Assembly (NCBI GenBank): GCA_030637365.1
Contig: DAOWGR010000065.1
Location: forward strand, 1 to 5,966
DNA from: Elusimicrobiota bacterium
Lineage (GTDB): Bacteria > Elusimicrobiota > Elusimicrobia > Elusimicrobiales > UBA9959
Reading direction: 5' to 3'
Length of the DNA: 5,966 bases
Shown: positions 4,821 to 5,966 of the stretch, piece after piece
How positions within the stretch are numbered: the stretch's first letter is position 1
How the letters are laid out: every line of letters begins with the position of its first letter
Notes under the pieces: model-generated
Database searches by the model: none
What the model was told of the DNA's origin: nothing
The model's input: only the letters and a program-made list of their open reading frames with translations
Made by a program: the position numbers and the translations under genes

Positions 4821-5213
4821 ATGGACACACTAACTTTTAAAACAAATAAAGAAGAGCTTTTGGATATAACCGCTGAAATAGCGGAAACCGTAAAAAAATC
4901 AAACTTTGAAACCGGGATTTGTTATATCTATGTTCCGCATACGACTTGCGGCCTTGCGATAAATGAAAATGCCGACCCTTCGGTTAAATCGGATATATTG
5001 GGAGAATTAAAAGAAATGGTTAATGAGAATTACCCGTATCGCCACGGAGAAGGAAACTCCACAGCGCATATAAAATCCATCCTGACCGGAAACTCCTTAA
5101 TTGTTTTTATTGAAAATAACAATCTTAAACTCGGAACTTGGCAAGGCGTATATCTATGTGAATTTGACGGACCGAGAACAAGACAAGTCTGGATAAAAAT
5201 AACGGCAGGTTAA
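4821..5213 (+). CDS. yjbQ: YjbQ/UPF0047 family protein
   Basis: A 130-residue protein covering the whole UPF0047 (YjbQ) family at its usual length. Conserved blocks are VPHTTCGLAINENADPSV (38-55), with His40, Glu49 and Asp52; HGEGNSTAHIKSILTG (75-90), with His75 and His83; and the end block LKLGTWQGVYLCEFDGPRTR (102-121). The clustered His and acidic residues form the presumed metal or active site of this small cytoplasmic trimer-forming family. The family is often annotated as a secondary thiamine-phosphate synthase because members rescue thiamine-phosphate synthase mutants weakly. The true physiological role is unsettled. The gene seems to start its own transcript from the TATACT box at 4808. 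A radical SAM gene follows 11 bp later, probably in the same operon. Start and family are secure; the enzymatic role is not. Confidence 0.93.
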   Translation: MDTLTFKTNKEELLDITAEIAETVKKSNFETGICYIYVPHTTCGLAINENADPSVKSDILGELKEMVNENYPYRHGEGNSTAHIKSILTGNSLIVFIENNNLKLGTWQGVYLCEFDGPRTRQVWIKITAG

Positions 5214-5224
5214 GAGCTTCTTTT

Positions 5225-5966
5225 ATGTCACCGAGCCCAATTAAAAGCATAGATAGCTATTTAGACGATAAATTTCCTCGTCTCGGCGTAAATAAACGGC
5301 GGGAAATAAAAAGACTGCTTTTTGAAATAGCGAAAAAGGACAATCTGAAAATAGAAGCCATTGTGGATAAAAAAACTTCATCCTTTCAGCAAATTAAAAC
5401 GCTTCTTTTGAAAAAACGCTATCCCACGGCTTATAAACATCACGCGAAAAATAATTTTTATCTTCCCGCTTTGAACATTTCAAAAGAATTGGAATTTAAG
5501 CCCCGTAAATTCAAATACGCGCCCGAATTCGTTTATATTGAAAAAAAATCCCTTGAAAGCGAATTAACCGAAAAAATCGGAAAACTTTTTCCCTCGGCAA
5601 AATTTGAAACGATAGAAAGCCTCAGGGACCATACTCGGAAACATAAATACTCCTTGAAAAATTATTCCAAAAGACATAAGAACCTTTTTATAATACATGA
5701 AAACTATGATTTTTTTAAAAAATGCCCCTGCGCGAAAGCCGTTGTCCGATGCGGTTATCATATTTTAAATTTGGGATTTGGATGCCCGTTTGAATGCTCT
5801 TATTGTTTTCTTCAAGAATATCAGAATTTTTCAGGCATTGCTTTGCCATCAAATATTGATGATTTTTTAAATATTCTGGCAATAAAATTAACCCCACCAC
5901 CTCTTTTTTCAAACCATGCAGAGCATGGCAAATTTGCAAAGCAAATTAATTCGGCAGAGATGCCGA
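5225..5966 (+). CDS. Radical SAM protein like spore photoproduct lyase, 3' end missing
   Basis: The frame opens with ATG at 5225, 11 bp after yjbQ, and is open to the right edge (247 residues seen). The radical SAM cluster motif is Cys187, Cys191, Cys194 (GFGCPFECSYCFLQEY, CX3CX2C), which binds the 4Fe-4S cluster that cleaves S-adenosylmethionine. The preceding part (FVYIEKKSLESELTEKI at 102-118, then KCPCAKAVVRCGYHILNLG at 166-184) and the CFLQ/CYLQ ending match the SplB-like family. Residues 1-97 are a lysine-rich N-terminal extension I do not recognise. Extra Cys are at 167, 169 and 176. No Cys follows Cys194 in the visible part. From about 5914 the coding sequence consists of three consecutive hairpins, probably an inserted repeat that either adds residues in frame or breaks the gene. 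A weak AAGAG lies 8 bases before the ATG. The substrate is unknown; true spore DNA repair is doubtful without other evidence of sporulation. Confidence 0.83.
   Translation, partial: MSPSPIKSIDSYLDDKFPRLGVNKRREIKRLLFEIAKKDNLKIEAIVDKKTSSFQQIKTLLLKKRYPTAYKHHAKNNFYLPALNISKELEFKPRKFKYAPEFVYIEKKSLESELTEKIGKLFPSAKFETIESLRDHTRKHKYSLKNYSKRHKNLFIIHENYDFFKKCPCAKAVVRCGYHILNLGFGCPFECSYCFLQEYQNFSGIALPSNIDDFLNILAIKLTPPPLFSNHAEHGKFAKQINSAEMP
5914..5966. repeat. Three tandem hairpins inside the radical SAM gene
   Basis: Three perfect inverted repeats lie end to end. CCATGC/GCATGG (5914-5919, 5923-5928) has loop AGA. AATTTGC/GCAAATT (5931-5937, 5941-5947) has loop AAA. TCGGCA/TGCCGA (5951-5956, 5961-5966) has loop GAGA and reaches the window end. 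Gaps between hairpins are 2 and 3 bases. They encode NHAEHGKFAKQINSAEMP in the gene frame, a segment without resemblance to the family. The structure looks like a palindromic repeat element inserted in coding DNA. Confidence 0.7.

Noticed and set aside
5715..5939. Minus-strand ORF of 74 codons
   Set aside because: It is antisense to the radical SAM motif and hairpin cluster; its start lies inside the palindromes and no family is seen.
5914..5966. CRISPR array
   Set aside because: The three hairpins differ from each other in sequence and have no spacers; they are palindromes, not regularly spaced identical repeats.

Overview
The window reads as bacterial DNA, about 40% G+C over most of its length. 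It probably comes from an uncultivated lineage of the Elusimicrobiota/Omnitrophota kind. That placement is an inference from one exported protein with a C-terminal FlgD-like Ig domain and SGGNY-type N-terminal repeats, from the cluster of CheY-like receivers, and from palindromic intergenic repeats. No rRNA or other marker gene is present to confirm it.

Left part (1-1510, minus strand): two exported proteins. The first (1-241, running off the left edge) starts with a signal peptide behind a strong Shine-Dalgarno and is clearly more G+C-rich than the rest. The second (422-1510) is a complete 362-residue secreted protein with a DxDxDG calcium-loop motif and a C-terminal FlgD-Ig/sorting-like domain. 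The 180 bp between them hold short direct repeats. The 307 bp upstream of the second gene (1511-1817) have no gene but are rich in structure: an intrinsic terminator pointing left with no gene feeding it, interleaved inverted repeats, and putative divergent promoters.

Middle part (1818-4724, plus strand): four consecutive receiver-domain proteins and no histidine kinase. They are (i) an OmpR/PhoB-type DNA-binding regulator whose phospho-acceptor Asp is replaced by Glu, (ii) a single-domain CheY-like receiver, (iii) a 397-residue receiver with a long disordered Pro/Lys/Ser-rich linker, a coiled coil and a C-terminal membrane anchor, and (iv) another single-domain receiver only 3 bp downstream. 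The likely picture is a signalling module in which a kinase encoded elsewhere phosphorylates the three intact receivers, one of them tethered to the membrane, while the DNA-binding member works without phosphorylation.

Right part (4725-5966, plus strand): a 96 bp gap with a hairpin related to the terminator near 1600 and a -10 box placed for leaderless transcription. Then come a YjbQ/UPF0047 family protein and, 11 bp later, a radical SAM protein resembling spore photoproduct lyase. The latter runs off the right edge just where three back-to-back hairpins lie inside its reading frame.

The most interesting points are the tail-anchored receiver, the Glu-substituted response regulator, the structured intergenic region 1577-1793, and the triple-hairpin element inside the radical SAM gene.
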